A stretch of 45,472 nt of DNA from Bryobacterales bacterium (GTDB lineage Bacteria; Acidobacteriota; Terriglobia; Bryobacterales; Bryobacteraceae): the NCBI GenBank assembly GCA_016789745.1, contig JAEUQF010000272.1, positions 1 to 45,472 of the forward strand, written 5' to 3'. The notes beneath the pieces were generated by a model. That model searched no databases and was not told where the DNA came from. It saw only the letters and a list, made by a program, of their open reading frames with translations. Each line of letters opens with the position of its first letter. Position 1 is the stretch's first letter. Positions 34,280 to 43,279 of the stretch are shown here, piece after piece. Made by a program: the position numbers and the translations under genes.

Positions 34280-35248
34280 CTCGACTGCGGAGTACGCCAG
34301 TCCCGAACAATGGCAGGATCAACCAGCCACCACTCTCTCCGATGTGTACTCGCTGGGAAAGGTCCTCTACACCTTGTTGACCGGGTCGCTCGCACATCCC
34401 CGTCCTCCAGCAATGTCGCAATTGGAGTTCGGGAGAATCGTCTGCGACGTGGAACCGCGTCCAGCCAGCACTGCCGTCGAACCGGATACTGCGGGTTTGC
34501 CGCTCCCGCCCAGCGTTTGGACGAAGTCCCTGAAAGGCGAGTTGGATGCGATCCTGCGGATGGCGATGCGCCGGGAACCTTCCCAACGCTACCCGACGGT
34601 GGCTCATCTGGCCGCCGACATCCGGGCGTATTTGGAGGGCCGCGCTGTCGTGGCGCGAGGCGAGGGGTAGCGTTGTGGCAGCAGCGGAAAACAGCCATCG
34701 TTCTCCAAGCGCTGAGCAAAACCGCCGGCGATGCCATGGAACTCAGGAATCGCCCCTTGGAAGGCCAACGCGCGGCGGCCGCGACCGGCCTCACTCCGCT
34801 TCCCACCGCCGAGGAGAGCATCGGGTTGCTTCTTGAGCAGCAATGCCTGCTTGTACGCGCCGTCCAATTCTTCTACGATGCCGAAGAGGTCTATCGCAAG
34901 GGCGGCGACCAGGAGGGCATTCGCCGGGTCCGACAAAGAATCGAGCGCCTCCAGGAACGAGGATCGGGTAGGTTCGCGGGCGGCACAGCCGAATCCGATG
35001 CCGCCGGAGAGTGGGCGGAACGGTACTTGGCTTTGGCCGTGGCGCAGGCAGCGGCCGGAAACACGCCGGCCGCACGAATCGCCATTCAGCATGGGATGCT
35101 GCTCGCCGGAGCCGTTAGGGGAGGGCGGCCTGAGCGACGTGCGAACGTAGCGCTGTCTCTCGAACGTGCGGCGGCAGTGGGACCCACACCGGCGCTTGCG
35201 AAAGAAGCAGAGCAGGCGCTGGCATTGGCCAGCGAGTTGCGAAAATAG
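34280..35248 (+). pseudogene. Ser/Thr protein kinase, C-terminal fragment with TPR-like tail
   Basis: From about 34,283 the plus strand reads [20 protein letters not shown], then [14 protein letters not shown] and, ending at 34,670, [20 protein letters not shown]. These are the activation-segment APE, the D-x-YSLG helix and the last helix of a bacterial PknB-type kinase. The ATP-binding lobe and catalytic HRD/DFG motifs are missing. Near 34,665 a frameshift leads into [20 protein letters not shown] and a helical, TPR-like tail (AERYLALAVAQAAAGNTPAA) to the stop at 35,248. The 5' truncation coincides with a switch of coding strand, so a rearrangement joined two fragments here. Confidence 0.6.
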
Positions 35249-35310
35249 AAACGCTGGACTGCTCCTCTCAACAATTCCCCATCAAGGCGAACGGCGTGAA
35301 ACCTCTACCC

Positions 35311-37137
35311 CTACCGCGCCGCCGCCGCGAAGTGCTCCTTCAACTTCCGCGCCGCCGCGCGCCCCGCGATCTGTATCAGATCCGCCTCCGTCGCGGTCCG
35401 CACCCGCTCCAGGCTCCCAAAGTGCTTCAGTACCTTCTGCACCGTCTTCGGCCCTACTCCCGGCACCTCATTCAACTCCGACGTCAGCCGCGACGCATTG
35501 CGGCGCGTCCTATGGAACGTCACTGCAAACCGGTGCGCCTCATCCCGCACCATCGTCACCAAATGCAGCACCGGGCTAAACCGATCGAGAACAATCGGCT
35601 CATCCTCCCGCCCCAGCACGTAGATCCACTCCTCCCGCTTCGCAATCGACGCCAGCGGCTGGTTAATAATCCCAATCGCCTCCAACGCCTCCGCCGCCGC
35701 ATGCAACTGCCCCAACCCACCGTCGATCAGCACCAGGCTCGGCATCGGCTGATTCTCTTCCTGCAACCGCTTATACCGCCGCGTCACCACCTCGCGCATA
35801 CTCGCGAAATCATCATTCCCTTCCACCGTCCGGATAATGAACTTGCGGTAATCCGCCTTCTTCATCTTTCCGTCTTCCCACACCACCATGCTCGCCACCT
35901 TATCGGTCCCCTGGATGTGTGAGATGTCAAAGCACTCAATTCGCCGGATCGGATCCTCCGTCCCCAGCGCATCCTGAATCGCCTGTTGAATTGCCTGCGA
36001 ACTCGGCTTCAACACCCGGAAGCGCGCATCAAAGCTATGCTTCGCGTTCGTCTCCACCAACTCCAACATCGCTTTCTTCTGGCCCCGCTGCGGCGTGTGG
36101 ATCTCCACCTTTCTCCGCCGCCGTTCCGTCAGCAGCTCCTCCAACACCTCGCGATCCTCAAACTCCACCGGCACGTGGATCAGCCCCGGCACATAACTTT
36201 GATCCAGGTACAACTGCAACAACAAGTCCGTGAAAAACTCCGGCGGATCGAAGTCGTCCTGATCCTCCCAGAAGAACTCGCGCCGGTCCACAATCTTCCC
36301 CGCCCGCAGGTGAAACAGGTTCACCGCAATCAACGGCGGTTCGGCATAGTACGCCAGAATGTCGGTATCATCGCCCTCCGCCGCCGCGATCTTCTGCCGC
36401 TGTTCCAACTCCTCAATCGTCGAAATCAGGTCCCGCAGCGTCGCGCATTGCTCAAAGCGCAGTTCCTCCGCCGCCTTCTCCATCCGCCCCCGCAACTCCG
36501 CGATCAGGTGCCGGTGCCGCCCTTCCAGAAACATCTTCACGTCGCGCACCGACTGCGCATACGTCGCATCCTCCACCAACTCCCGCACGCACGGCCCATG
36601 ACACCGGTGAATGTGATACTCCAGGCAAGGATTCGGATGATTCCGCTCTAAATCCACCTTGCACGACGGCACCTTGAACTGCCGGTGGATGAAGTCCACC
36701 AATCGGTGCGCCAGATTCCCCGGAAAGTACGGCCCGTAGTACGTCTCGCCCTTGCGCAGCCGCCGCGTCACGTACACTCGCGGATACTTCTCGTTCGTCA
36801 GGTGAATGTACGGGTACGTCTTATCGTCCCGCAACAGAATATTAAACCGTGGCTTGTAGCGCTTGATCAGATTGTTCTCAAGCGCCAGCGCTTCCTTCTC
36901 GTTATCGACCAGAATGTAGTCGATGTCCCCCGCCACCGAGATCAGCGTGCCCGTCTTGCTGTCCGCCAGGCGATCATCGTTGAAATAACTCCGCACCCGG
37001 CTCCGCAGGTTCTTTGCCTTCCCCACGTAAATCACCGTGCCGTGCGCATCCTTGTAAAGATACACGCCAGGTGTGGTGGGCAGCAGTGCGACTTTATCCC
37101 GAAGACTCATCGTGGGTGCGGGCGGGGCTTCCTTCAT
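35311..37137 (-). CDS. uvrC: UvrC, excinuclease ABC subunit C
   Basis: UvrC makes the two incisions flanking a lesion in nucleotide-excision repair after UvrA/UvrB loading. From ATG 37,137 the protein has 608 residues, the usual size. It shows an N-terminal GIY-YIG nuclease (TTPGVYLYKDAHGTVIYVGK), a central UVR motif (AAEELRFEQCATLRDLI), a cysteine cluster (near PCLEYHIHRCHGPC), the RNase H-like nuclease domain (IECFDISHIQGT, LVLIDGGLGQL) and a C-terminal helix-hairpin-helix (LNEVPGVGPKTVQKVLKHF). ATG 37,110 is an alternative start; the frame open back to 37,371 covers the divergent gene and is not used. It diverges from the TPR gene with 73 bases between. Confidence 0.95.
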   Translation of the reverse strand: MKEAPPAPTMSLRDKVALLPTTPGVYLYKDAHGTVIYVGKAKNLRSRVRSYFNDDRLADSKTGTLISVAGDIDYILVDNEKEALALENNLIKRYKPRFNILLRDDKTYPYIHLTNEKYPRVYVTRRLRKGETYYGPYFPGNLAHRLVDFIHRQFKVPSCKVDLERNHPNPCLEYHIHRCHGPCVRELVEDATYAQSVRDVKMFLEGRHRHLIAELRGRMEKAAEELRFEQCATLRDLISTIEELEQRQKIAAAEGDDTDILAYYAEPPLIAVNLFHLRAGKIVDRREFFWEDQDDFDPPEFFTDLLLQLYLDQSYVPGLIHVPVEFEDREVLEELLTERRRRKVEIHTPQRGQKKAMLELVETNAKHSFDARFRVLKPSSQAIQQAIQDALGTEDPIRRIECFDISHIQGTDKVASMVVWEDGKMKKADYRKFIIRTVEGNDDFASMREVVTRRYKRLQEENQPMPSLVLIDGGLGQLHAAAEALEAIGIINQPLASIAKREEWIYVLGREDEPIVLDRFSPVLHLVTMVRDEAHRFAVTFHRTRRNASRLTSELNEVPGVGPKTVQKVLKHFGSLERVRTATEADLIQIAGRAAARKLKEHFAAAAR

Positions 37138-37210
37138 TGTCCCATGGCGCCCGGTCTGCGCCGTGGCGCGCGATCTGCGCCAGGGCGCACGAGATATACT
37201 CGGGAATGAA

Positions 37211-37597
37211 ATGCTGAGCCGGCGCCACCTGCTGTTCTTCTTCGCCCCGCTCTCCCTGTACGCGGCCCAACAACAACAGCCGCCCCAGGAACAGGAGCCC
37301 CCCGAAGAAGACGAATCCGCCAAACCCAAGGAGTACGCCTTCAATCCCTTGCAGGCCGCCAAGGAACTCAAAGTCGGCGACTTCTACCTCAAGAAAAAGA
37401 GCTACAAAGCCGCCGGCCGGCGCTATCTGGAAGCCACCCGCTGGGATCCAACTTCCGCCGACGCCTTTCTGAAACTGGGCGAAGTGCGCGAGAAACTGAA
37501 CGACGCCGAAGGCGCCAAAGAAGCTTACGCCAAATACGTGGAACTCGCTCCAGACACAAAAACGGCCGCGGCCCTCAAGAAGCGTTACAAGCTCTGA
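37211..37597 (+). CDS. Exported TPR-repeat protein
   Basis: From ATG 37,211 the protein has 128 residues: a signal peptide (LSRRHLLFFFAPLSLYAAQ), a short Gln/Pro/Glu-rich spacer, then two TPR-like repeats (LKVGDFYLKKKSYKAAGRRY and AFLKLGEVREKLNDAEGAKE). It is smaller than BamD but has the same signal-plus-TPR design; an envelope protein-binding role is likely. The longer open frame from 37,073 covers the uvrC 5' region on the other strand and lacks signal-like sequence. Confidence 0.75.
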   Translation: MLSRRHLLFFFAPLSLYAAQQQQPPQEQEPPEEDESAKPKEYAFNPLQAAKELKVGDFYLKKKSYKAAGRRYLEATRWDPTSADAFLKLGEVREKLNDAEGAKEAYAKYVELAPDTKTAAALKKRYKL

Positions 37598-37628
37598 GGA
37601 CGCGCGGCCGTCACCAACCCGCGAAGAC

Positions 37629-39344
37629 TTACTTCGCCAGTGTGAAGTTGATGTCCACCATCGTCATCACCGCCACCGGGTTGCCGTTCAATAGCGTCGT
37701 CTCGTACTCCCATTGCCGCACCGCCGTCGCCGCGGCGTCGGCCAACAGCGGATCGCCACTTACCACATCCAGCTTCGACACCTTGCCATCCTTATCAATC
37801 ACCACCTGCATCCGTACCTGACCCTGCAGCCCCGCCTGCTTGGCCAGCGGCGGATACACCGGCGCCACCTTCTTCACCAGCTTCGCGCTCTGCACGTTAC
37901 CCCCAACCCGAATCTGCGGCGACGCCACAATCGGCGCGATCGTCAGCGTATTGCTCTCCGGCGACCAGTTGATCCCGTAACCCCGATCCAACTGCCGCAC
38001 CGCCAGCGAAATCGCCGCCAGCCGGTCCGAATCCAACAGATCGCCTTCCTTCAACCCAAGCCGCGGCGCCAACCGCGTGCGGACCTCCTCCGGCACCTGC
38101 GCCAGGTTGATCTTCTGCACCGTGCCCAGCATCCGCGTTGGCTGCTTGTCCTTATCTTGCAGCCGGAAGTTCACTTCCACCGTCGCCCGCCCCGGCTGAT
38201 CCGGCACCAACTGCCATTGCAGTACCGCCTGCAACGCCGCGGCGCGCAGTTCCTCCGGGCCCGATTCCACCCTTGCGTCGGCCACTGTGCCGCGCGCATC
38301 CACCACGATGCTCAGCGTCACAATGCCTTCAATCCGCTTGGCTCGCGCCTCCGGCGGATAGGACGGTTCCACCTTGTGCAGCAGGCGGCCGCTGGCCTTT
38401 GACGACGTCGTGCCGACAGGCGTCTCCTGCGCCGATGATTGCAGCGGCAGCAGTGCCGTCGCGCCGATGCCGGTCAGGGTCAGCAGCGCGGCACTGGCAG
38501 CCAGCGAAAAGACTTGATACGTGCGATTCATGGGAATTACCTCCTTACAAATGGCTGCCACGCGTTCCGTCAGGTGGCGTTGCCTCAAAAACAAAGGTGC
38601 CGGTACATAACGGCCGGTGGCGGGATACCCTGCCATCGACAAAAGTGCGTTCAAATAAGGGTCACGCAGGCCCATCTTGCGAATCACTTCCTGGTCCACC
38701 GCCTGCTCGCGGGCCACGTGAATCCGGTTGATCACGAACCACACCGCCGGGTGAAACCACAGCAGCGCGCGGATGCTCTCTTCCACCACCACATACAGCC
38801 AGTCCTTGCGCCGGATATGCGTGTGCTCGTGCTCCAGAATCGTCCGCTGCTCCTGCTCCGGCAACGCGCCGAAACTCTCCGGAATCAGAATCACCGGACG
38901 CCGGTACCCGAACGTGATCGGCGAGCGGATCTCTCCCGAAACCCGCACCTCGCTATCGGCAAACGGAGAGACCACCACCCGCGAGCGGCGCCGATACTGC
39001 CGGATCCGCATCGCCCCTGTCAACAGGCGCAGACTCATCACCACGCAGCCCGCGCCCAGCAGGCCGATCGCAATCCGATCCCACGGCAGTGGGGCCCTTC
39101 GCTCCGGTCCGGGCTCCACCGCCACAGCCGCGCCCATCGTCACACTCACTTCCCCCGCGGGCTGTTTTTTCCAAGGCTGCACCAGCGGCAGCAACACCAT
39201 GCCCAACAACACCGCCTGCCACAGCCACAGCCGCGGATACGCATCCCGGCCCCGCCACAGCAAAGCCGTCAGCGCCCCCCCCGCCGTCACAATGGCGATC
39301 TGCGCCGAGTAGACCGCCAGATTGCTCAGAAACAGATCCATCAT
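37629..39344 (-). CDS. BlaR1-like M56 metallopeptidase fused to two TonB C-terminal domains
   Basis: The 571-residue protein has N-terminal TM helices and an M56 peptidase domain whose zinc motif reads HEHTH within LEHEHTHIRRKDW, with a later Glu-rich helix (VAREQAVDQEVI). A further TM helix lies near residue 280. In place of the beta-lactam sensor there are two TonB C-terminal domains (YPPEARAKRIEGIVTLSIVV and YPPLAKQAGLQGQVRMQVVI) separated by a secretin-like short domain. Its start overlaps the BlaI-type gene's stop (ATGA). BlaR1 proteins trigger cleavage of the BlaI repressor; here the outer part suggests the signal is envelope-related rather than a beta-lactam (inference). Confidence 0.85.
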   Translation of the reverse strand: MMDLFLSNLAVYSAQIAIVTAGGALTALLWRGRDAYPRLWLWQAVLLGMVLLPLVQPWKKQPAGEVSVTMGAAVAVEPGPERRAPLPWDRIAIGLLGAGCVVMSLRLLTGAMRIRQYRRRSRVVVSPFADSEVRVSGEIRSPITFGYRRPVILIPESFGALPEQEQRTILEHEHTHIRRKDWLYVVVEESIRALLWFHPAVWFVINRIHVAREQAVDQEVIRKMGLRDPYLNALLSMAGYPATGRYVPAPLFLRQRHLTERVAAICKEVIPMNRTYQVFSLAASAALLTLTGIGATALLPLQSSAQETPVGTTSSKASGRLLHKVEPSYPPEARAKRIEGIVTLSIVVDARGTVADARVESGPEELRAAALQAVLQWQLVPDQPGRATVEVNFRLQDKDKQPTRMLGTVQKINLAQVPEEVRTRLAPRLGLKEGDLLDSDRLAAISLAVRQLDRGYGINWSPESNTLTIAPIVASPQIRVGGNVQSAKLVKKVAPVYPPLAKQAGLQGQVRMQVVIDKDGKVSKLDVVSGDPLLADAAATAVRQWEYETTLLNGNPVAVMTMVDINFTLAK

Positions 39345-39721
39345 GACTTCCTCCTCGCCCGCAGCAGCTTCTCAATCTCCTTGCATTCGGTCTCCGACAG
39401 GTGCTCCGCCTCCACCAGATGCATCACCAATGGCTCAGCCGACCCATTAAACACCCGCTCAATGAAATCCTTCACCATATTGCCGATCACCTGCTGCTTC
39501 GGCTTCGTTGGCGTATAGATATAGGCCTTCTCCCCGCCCGCCCGCTTCAGATGCCCCTTCTGCTCCAGGATCTTCATCATCGTCATCACCGTCGTATAGG
39601 CCACCTTGCGCTTCTCCAGCAACGTCTCGTAAACGTCGCGCACCGTCGAATCGCCGCGCTCCCAGACGATCTTCATGATCTCCAGTTCCTGCTCCGTCAG
39701 TGTCGTTGTCACAGGCCTCAT
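39341..39721 (-). CDS. BlaI/MecI-family transcriptional repressor
   Basis: The 126-residue protein is a full-length Penicillinase_R (BlaI/MecI/CopY) winged-helix repressor: LTEQELEIMKIVWERGDSTV, then VYETLLEKRKVAYTTVMTMM as the recognition helix region, and KGHLKRAGGEKAYIYTP as the wing. The C-terminal helices (VMHLVEAEHLSETECKEIEK) serve dimerisation, and the linker is where the partner peptidase cleaves in BlaI systems. It is co-transcribed with the M56 peptidase gene. A perfect palindrome touches its start codon, fitting autorepression. The gene appears to lack any leader or ribosome-binding site. Confidence 0.93.
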   Translation of the reverse strand: MRPVTTTLTEQELEIMKIVWERGDSTVRDVYETLLEKRKVAYTTVMTMMKILEQKGHLKRAGGEKAYIYTPTKPKQQVIGNMVKDFIERVFNGSAEPLVMHLVEAEHLSETECKEIEKLLRARRKS

Positions 39722-39736
39722 ACTAATTAATTAGTA
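39721..39736. promoter_or_regulatory. Palindromic operator for the BlaI-type repressor
   Basis: TACTAATTAATTAGTA is a perfect 16-bp palindrome whose outer base is the first base of the repressor start codon. It covers the predicted -10 element. BlaI-family operators are dyads of the type TACA-TGTA; the half site TACTAAT here is similar in design. Binding is inferred. Confidence 0.75.
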
Positions 39737-39756
39737 CGATCCGCTTAGCAAGTCAA
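39722..39756 (-). promoter_or_regulatory. Predicted leaderless promoter of the BlaI/M56 operon
   Basis: On the minus strand TTGACT (39,756-39,751) and TAATTA (39,733-39,728) are separated by 17 bases. Six bases then separate the -10 from the A of ATG at 39,721, so transcription would start at or next to the start codon. No ribosome-binding site could exist in such a transcript. Confidence 0.6.
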
Positions 39757-39788
39757 GCCCTTTTTTCCACCGCGTTACACTGTTCCCC

Positions 39789-40901
39789 ATGCTCTCTGTC
39801 TTCTGCTCCCCCGCCCGCTACTCCCAAGGCCCCGCCGCCACCGCCCAACTCGGCTCCGAAATGAAGGCCTTAGGATTACCCGGGCCCGTGCTCATCGTCG
39901 CCGGACGCGCCGCCAAACGGCTCCTTAGCAGCACCTGGCAGACAGCCCTCCCCGATGCCGGCTACTCCTACGCCGTGCACGATTTCGCCGGCGAATGTTC
40001 CCACGCCGAGATCGCCCGCATCGTCGCCTCCGCCCAAGCCTCCGGTGCCCAAACCATCGTCGGAGCCGGTGGAGGCAAAGTGCTCGACGCCGCCCGCGCT
40101 GCCTCCGCCGACCTCAACCTGCCCGTCGTCAACTGCCCCACCGTCGCCTCCAGCGACGCCCCCTGCAGCGCCCTCTCCGTCATCTACACCGACGAAGGCG
40201 TCTTCCACGAATACCGCTTCTACCGCAAGAATCCGGAACTGGTGCTCGTCGATACCGAGGTCGTCGCCCAGGGCCCGCCACGCCTGCTCGCCGCCGGCAT
40301 GGGCGACGCGCTCGCCACTTGGTTTGAAGCCAAAACCTGCGTCGCCGGCCACGTCCGCAACATGCGCGGCGGCGCCTCCACCCGCAGCGCGCTCGCCTTG
40401 GCCCACCTCTGCTACCAAACCCTGATCGAAGACGGGCCGGAGGCCATGCGCGCCGTCTCCCTGCAAGTCGTCACACCGGCCCTGGAACGCATCGTCGAAG
40501 CCAACACGCTGCTCTCCGGACTCGGCTTCGAATCCAGCGGCCTCGCCGCCGCCCATGCCGTCCACAACGGACTCACCGCCGCACCCGCCACCCACTCCTT
40601 CTTCCACGGCGAAAAGGTCGCCTTCGGCGTCATCGTCCAACTCGTCCTCGAAGGCGCCTCGCAAGCCCAATTCGCCGAGGTCTTCCGCTTCTCCACCGCC
40701 GTCGGCTTACCCATCACCTTGGACGCCATCGGCTGCGCCAACCTCTCCCGCGACCTGCTACTCCAAGTCGCCACCCGCACCACCGCCCCCGGCGAAACCA
40801 TCCACAACGAGCCCTTCGAAGTAACCCCAAAGATGGTCGCCGATGCCATCCTCGCCGCCGACTCCGCCGGCCGCGCCTGGATCGCCCAGCATCGCCCCTA
40901 A
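39789..40901 (+). CDS. Glycerol-dehydrogenase-like iron/zinc alcohol dehydrogenase
   Basis: The 370-residue protein matches the GldA branch of the Fe-type alcohol dehydrogenases: the NAD site VGAGGGKVLDAAR, VNCPTVASSDAPCSALSVIY, and metal ligands expected at the Asp of GMGDALATWFEA and in the His-containing blocks AAHAVHNGL and FFHGEKVAFG. GldA oxidises glycerol to dihydroxyacetone with NAD; the exact substrate here is not certain. The gene diverges from the BlaI-type gene. No clear ribosome-binding site precedes ATG 39,789, and the upstream dyad could affect it too. Confidence 0.87.
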   Translation: MLSVFCSPARYSQGPAATAQLGSEMKALGLPGPVLIVAGRAAKRLLSSTWQTALPDAGYSYAVHDFAGECSHAEIARIVASAQASGAQTIVGAGGGKVLDAARAASADLNLPVVNCPTVASSDAPCSALSVIYTDEGVFHEYRFYRKNPELVLVDTEVVAQGPPRLLAAGMGDALATWFEAKTCVAGHVRNMRGGASTRSALALAHLCYQTLIEDGPEAMRAVSLQVVTPALERIVEANTLLSGLGFESSGLAAAHAVHNGLTAAPATHSFFHGEKVAFGVIVQLVLEGASQAQFAEVFRFSTAVGLPITLDAIGCANLSRDLLLQVATRTTAPGETIHNEPFEVTPKMVADAILAADSAGRAWIAQHRP

Positions 40902-40933
40902 CCCCGGCAGGTGCGCTACCCTGGCACCTATAT

Positions 40934-42337
40934 ATGCGGAGCCTGTTGCTGTTCTCGTTAAGCGTGCCTTTGCTGGCCGGCGTCGCCGATCACCCCGACG
41001 TCACCGCATCCCAGCGCCTCTTCGATGCCTGGCTTCGCGGCCAGATCGCCTATCGCGGACTGCCCGGCATCGCCGTCGGCGTCGTCCATGACCAGGAACT
41101 CCTCTGGGCCAAGGGCTATGGCTTCGCCGACGTCGAAAAGAAAACACCCGTCACCCCAGCCACGCAGTTCCGCATGGCCTCCCACTCCAAACTGTTCACC
41201 GCCACCGCCATCATGCAACTCCGGGACAAAGGCAAACTCCGTCTCGATGATCCCGTACAGCGCTACCTCCCCTGGTTCCAACCCAAGCCCGCCGAGCCCG
41301 ATGACCCGCCCATCACCATCGAAGAACTGCTCACCCACAGCTCCGGCCTGCCCCGCGAAGCCGGCTCGCATTGGTCCACCCAGGAGTTCCCCGACGCCGA
41401 TGGCGTCAAACGCTACATCCTTTCCCACGGCGCTCCCTACTCGCCGGAAGTCCGCTGGAAGTACTCCAACCTCGCCCTCACCATCGCCGGCATGATCGTC
41501 GAAACCGTCTCCGGCGAGCCCTTCAACGACTACATCGCCCGCCACATCTTCGTCCCTCTCGGCATGACCGGCTCCAGCATCGACCGTAACGTCGACAGCC
41601 TCGCCATCGGCTACGGTCGCCGCATGCCCGACGGCTCACGCCAGAAGTTCGCCTTCATCCACTCCCGCGCCATGTCCCCAGCCACCGGCGTTACCTCCAA
41701 CATCGAAGACATGGCTAAGTTTGTCTCGTTGCAGTTCCGCAAAGGCAAGCCGGGCGGCGCCCAGATCCTCAGCACCGGCGCCTTACGCGAAATGCACCGC
41801 GTCCGGCGCCTCGAAAACGACTGGACCCGCGGCAACGCCATCGGCTTCGCCGTCAATCGAGAAAAAGACAAAGTCTACATCGGCCATGGCGGCTCCTACC
41901 CCGGCTATAAAACCCACACCTACATCGACATCGCCGCCAAAGTCGGTGTCATCGTCCTCACCAACGGCGACGATGCCGTACCAGCCGACATCGCCATGAA
42001 ACTCATGCAAACCGTCGGCGAGGCCGTGGCCAAAGCCGGCGCTCCCCAAACCCCCAAACCCGACTGGGATCCGCGCTGGACCCGCTTCACCGGCCTCTAT
42101 CGCAGCCGCGGTGGCGACACCGAAGTCGTTGCCCTAAACCAGAAACTGGTCCTCATCGACCCCACCTCCGCCAACATCACCCAAAGCACCCTGACCCCAC
42201 TCGGCAACGACCGTTTCCGTCTCGACGCCCCCACCGGCGGCAGTGCCGTAGGCGAAATCGTCCGCTTCCTCGAAACCGGCGGCAAAGTCACCCGCATGTT
42301 CCTCGGCGACAGCTTCACCAACCGCGTCAACCCCTAG
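40934..42337 (+). CDS. Exported serine hydrolase, beta-lactamase/class C family
   Basis: The 467-residue protein has a signal peptide (RSLLLFSLSVPLLAGVA), then the Beta-lactamase (AmpC/EstB/PBP-like) fold. Motifs present are SHSK (SxxK nucleophile, after FRMA), YSN (in WKYSNLALTIAG) and HGG (in YIGHGGSYPGYK) in place of KTG. A C-terminal beta-domain follows the hydrolase. Such proteins in Acidobacteriota act as esterases, D-aminopeptidases or peptidoglycan hydrolases; true beta-lactam resistance is not implied. It follows the dehydrogenase gene by 32 bases and may share its transcript. Confidence 0.87.
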   Translation: MRSLLLFSLSVPLLAGVADHPDVTASQRLFDAWLRGQIAYRGLPGIAVGVVHDQELLWAKGYGFADVEKKTPVTPATQFRMASHSKLFTATAIMQLRDKGKLRLDDPVQRYLPWFQPKPAEPDDPPITIEELLTHSSGLPREAGSHWSTQEFPDADGVKRYILSHGAPYSPEVRWKYSNLALTIAGMIVETVSGEPFNDYIARHIFVPLGMTGSSIDRNVDSLAIGYGRRMPDGSRQKFAFIHSRAMSPATGVTSNIEDMAKFVSLQFRKGKPGGAQILSTGALREMHRVRRLENDWTRGNAIGFAVNREKDKVYIGHGGSYPGYKTHTYIDIAAKVGVIVLTNGDDAVPADIAMKLMQTVGEAVAKAGAPQTPKPDWDPRWTRFTGLYRSRGGDTEVVALNQKLVLIDPTSANITQSTLTPLGNDRFRLDAPTGGSAVGEIVRFLETGGKVTRMFLGDSFTNRVNP

Positions 42338-42360
42338 CCTAGTTTCAAAACAAGGAGCTT

Positions 42361-42380
42361 ATCTGCGTTCATCTGCGTTC
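42361..42380. repeat. Tandem 10-bp repeat ATCTGCGTTC in a convergent intergenic gap
   Basis: Two perfect copies of ATCTGCGTTC lie back to back, followed by a partial third (ATCGGCG). The 75-base gap separates two convergent genes and shows no clear terminator hairpin. Phrases like this (ATCTGCGTTCATCTGCG) recur in many bacterial genomes as dispersed repeats; copy number here is unknown. Confidence 0.5.
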
Positions 42381-42412
42381 ATCGGCGGCCAAGGGATGTT
42401 TTTCCGAGCCTA

Positions 42413-43243
42413 CTAGGAACGAAGAAACTCCAGCAGATCTTCATTCAACTGCTGCTTGTGCGTATCCGTCAACCCATGCGGCGCCCCCGCGTACACCTTC
42501 AACGTCGCATGCGGAATCAGCTTCGCCGAGGCCCGCCCCGCCGCGTCAATCGGCACCACTTGGTCATCATCCCCATGCACGATCAGCGTCGGGAAGTCGA
42601 ACGCCTTCAAATCTTCGGTAAAGTCCGTCTCCGAAAACGCCTTGATACAGTCATAAGCATTCTTGTGCCCGGCCTGCATGCCCTGGCTCCAGAACCAGTC
42701 GATCAGCCCCTGCGAAACCTTGGCCCCCGGCCGGTTGAAGCCGAAAAACGGTCCCGCCGCCAGATCCTTGTACAACTGCGAACGGTTCGTCACTGACCCG
42801 GTGCGGATCTCGTCAAAAACCTCAATCGGCAACCCGCCCGGATTCGACGCTGTCTGCAACATCAGCGGCGGCACCGCCGAAATCAGAGCGGCCTTGGCCA
42901 CACGCACCGTTCCATAACGGCCGATGTAGCGGGCCACCTCCCCACCCCCCGTCGAAAATCCCACCAGAACCGCATTGCGTACATCCAGGTGATCCATCAC
43001 CGCCGCCAGATCATCCGCGTACGTGTCCATCTCATTGCCGTTCCACGGCTGGCTCGACCGTCCATGACCCCGGCGATCATGCGCGATCGCCCGGAACCCA
43101 TGCGACGCCACATGGACCATCTGCGATTCCCAACTGTCAGACGACAAAGGCCAGCCATGGCTGAACACCACCGGCTGGCCCGTGCCTGTACCCCAATCCT
43201 TAAAGTAAATCTGCGTGCCGTCTGCGACGGTGATAGTGGACAT
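42413..43243 (-). CDS. Alpha/beta hydrolase, arylesterase/non-haem chloroperoxidase type
   Basis: The 276-residue protein is a full-length member of this subfamily. It has the oxyanion segment [22 protein letters not shown], the nucleophile elbow VGFSTGGGE, the acid in [14 protein letters not shown], and the His in [12 protein letters not shown]. There is no signal peptide, so it is cytosolic. Relatives hydrolyse small esters and show perhydrolase activity; the natural substrate is unknown. It lies between a convergent serine hydrolase gene and the HEAT-repeat gene. Confidence 0.92.
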   Translation of the reverse strand: MSTITVADGTQIYFKDWGTGTGQPVVFSHGWPLSSDSWESQMVHVASHGFRAIAHDRRGHGRSSQPWNGNEMDTYADDLAAVMDHLDVRNAVLVGFSTGGGEVARYIGRYGTVRVAKAALISAVPPLMLQTASNPGGLPIEVFDEIRTGSVTNRSQLYKDLAAGPFFGFNRPGAKVSQGLIDWFWSQGMQAGHKNAYDCIKAFSETDFTEDLKAFDFPTLIVHGDDDQVVPIDAAGRASAKLIPHATLKVYAGAPHGLTDTHKQQLNEDLLEFLRS

Positions 43244-43279
43244 ATCCCCGTAGAGCCGGCAATCGTGACTGCTGTTACG

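Noticed and set aside
33402..34607. A 401-residue leftward open frame
   Set aside because: It runs across three unrelated pieces (antisense of the kinase fragment, an unidentified remnant, antisense of the FHA-ABC gene); only its middle has protein-like sense.
33965..35248. A 427-residue rightward open frame as one protein
   Set aside because: Only the part after about 34,665 is coding; the kinase part lies in another frame and the first 300 bases are antisense to the remnant.
37137..37371. A longer N-terminus for UvrC
   Set aside because: The extension is antisense to the TPR gene's signal and repeat region and adds nothing UvrC-like.
39876..40670. A 264-residue glycine-rich leftward frame
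   Set aside because: It is antisense to the dehydrogenase gene; the Gly/Asp/Val composition is the usual shadow of GC-rich codons.
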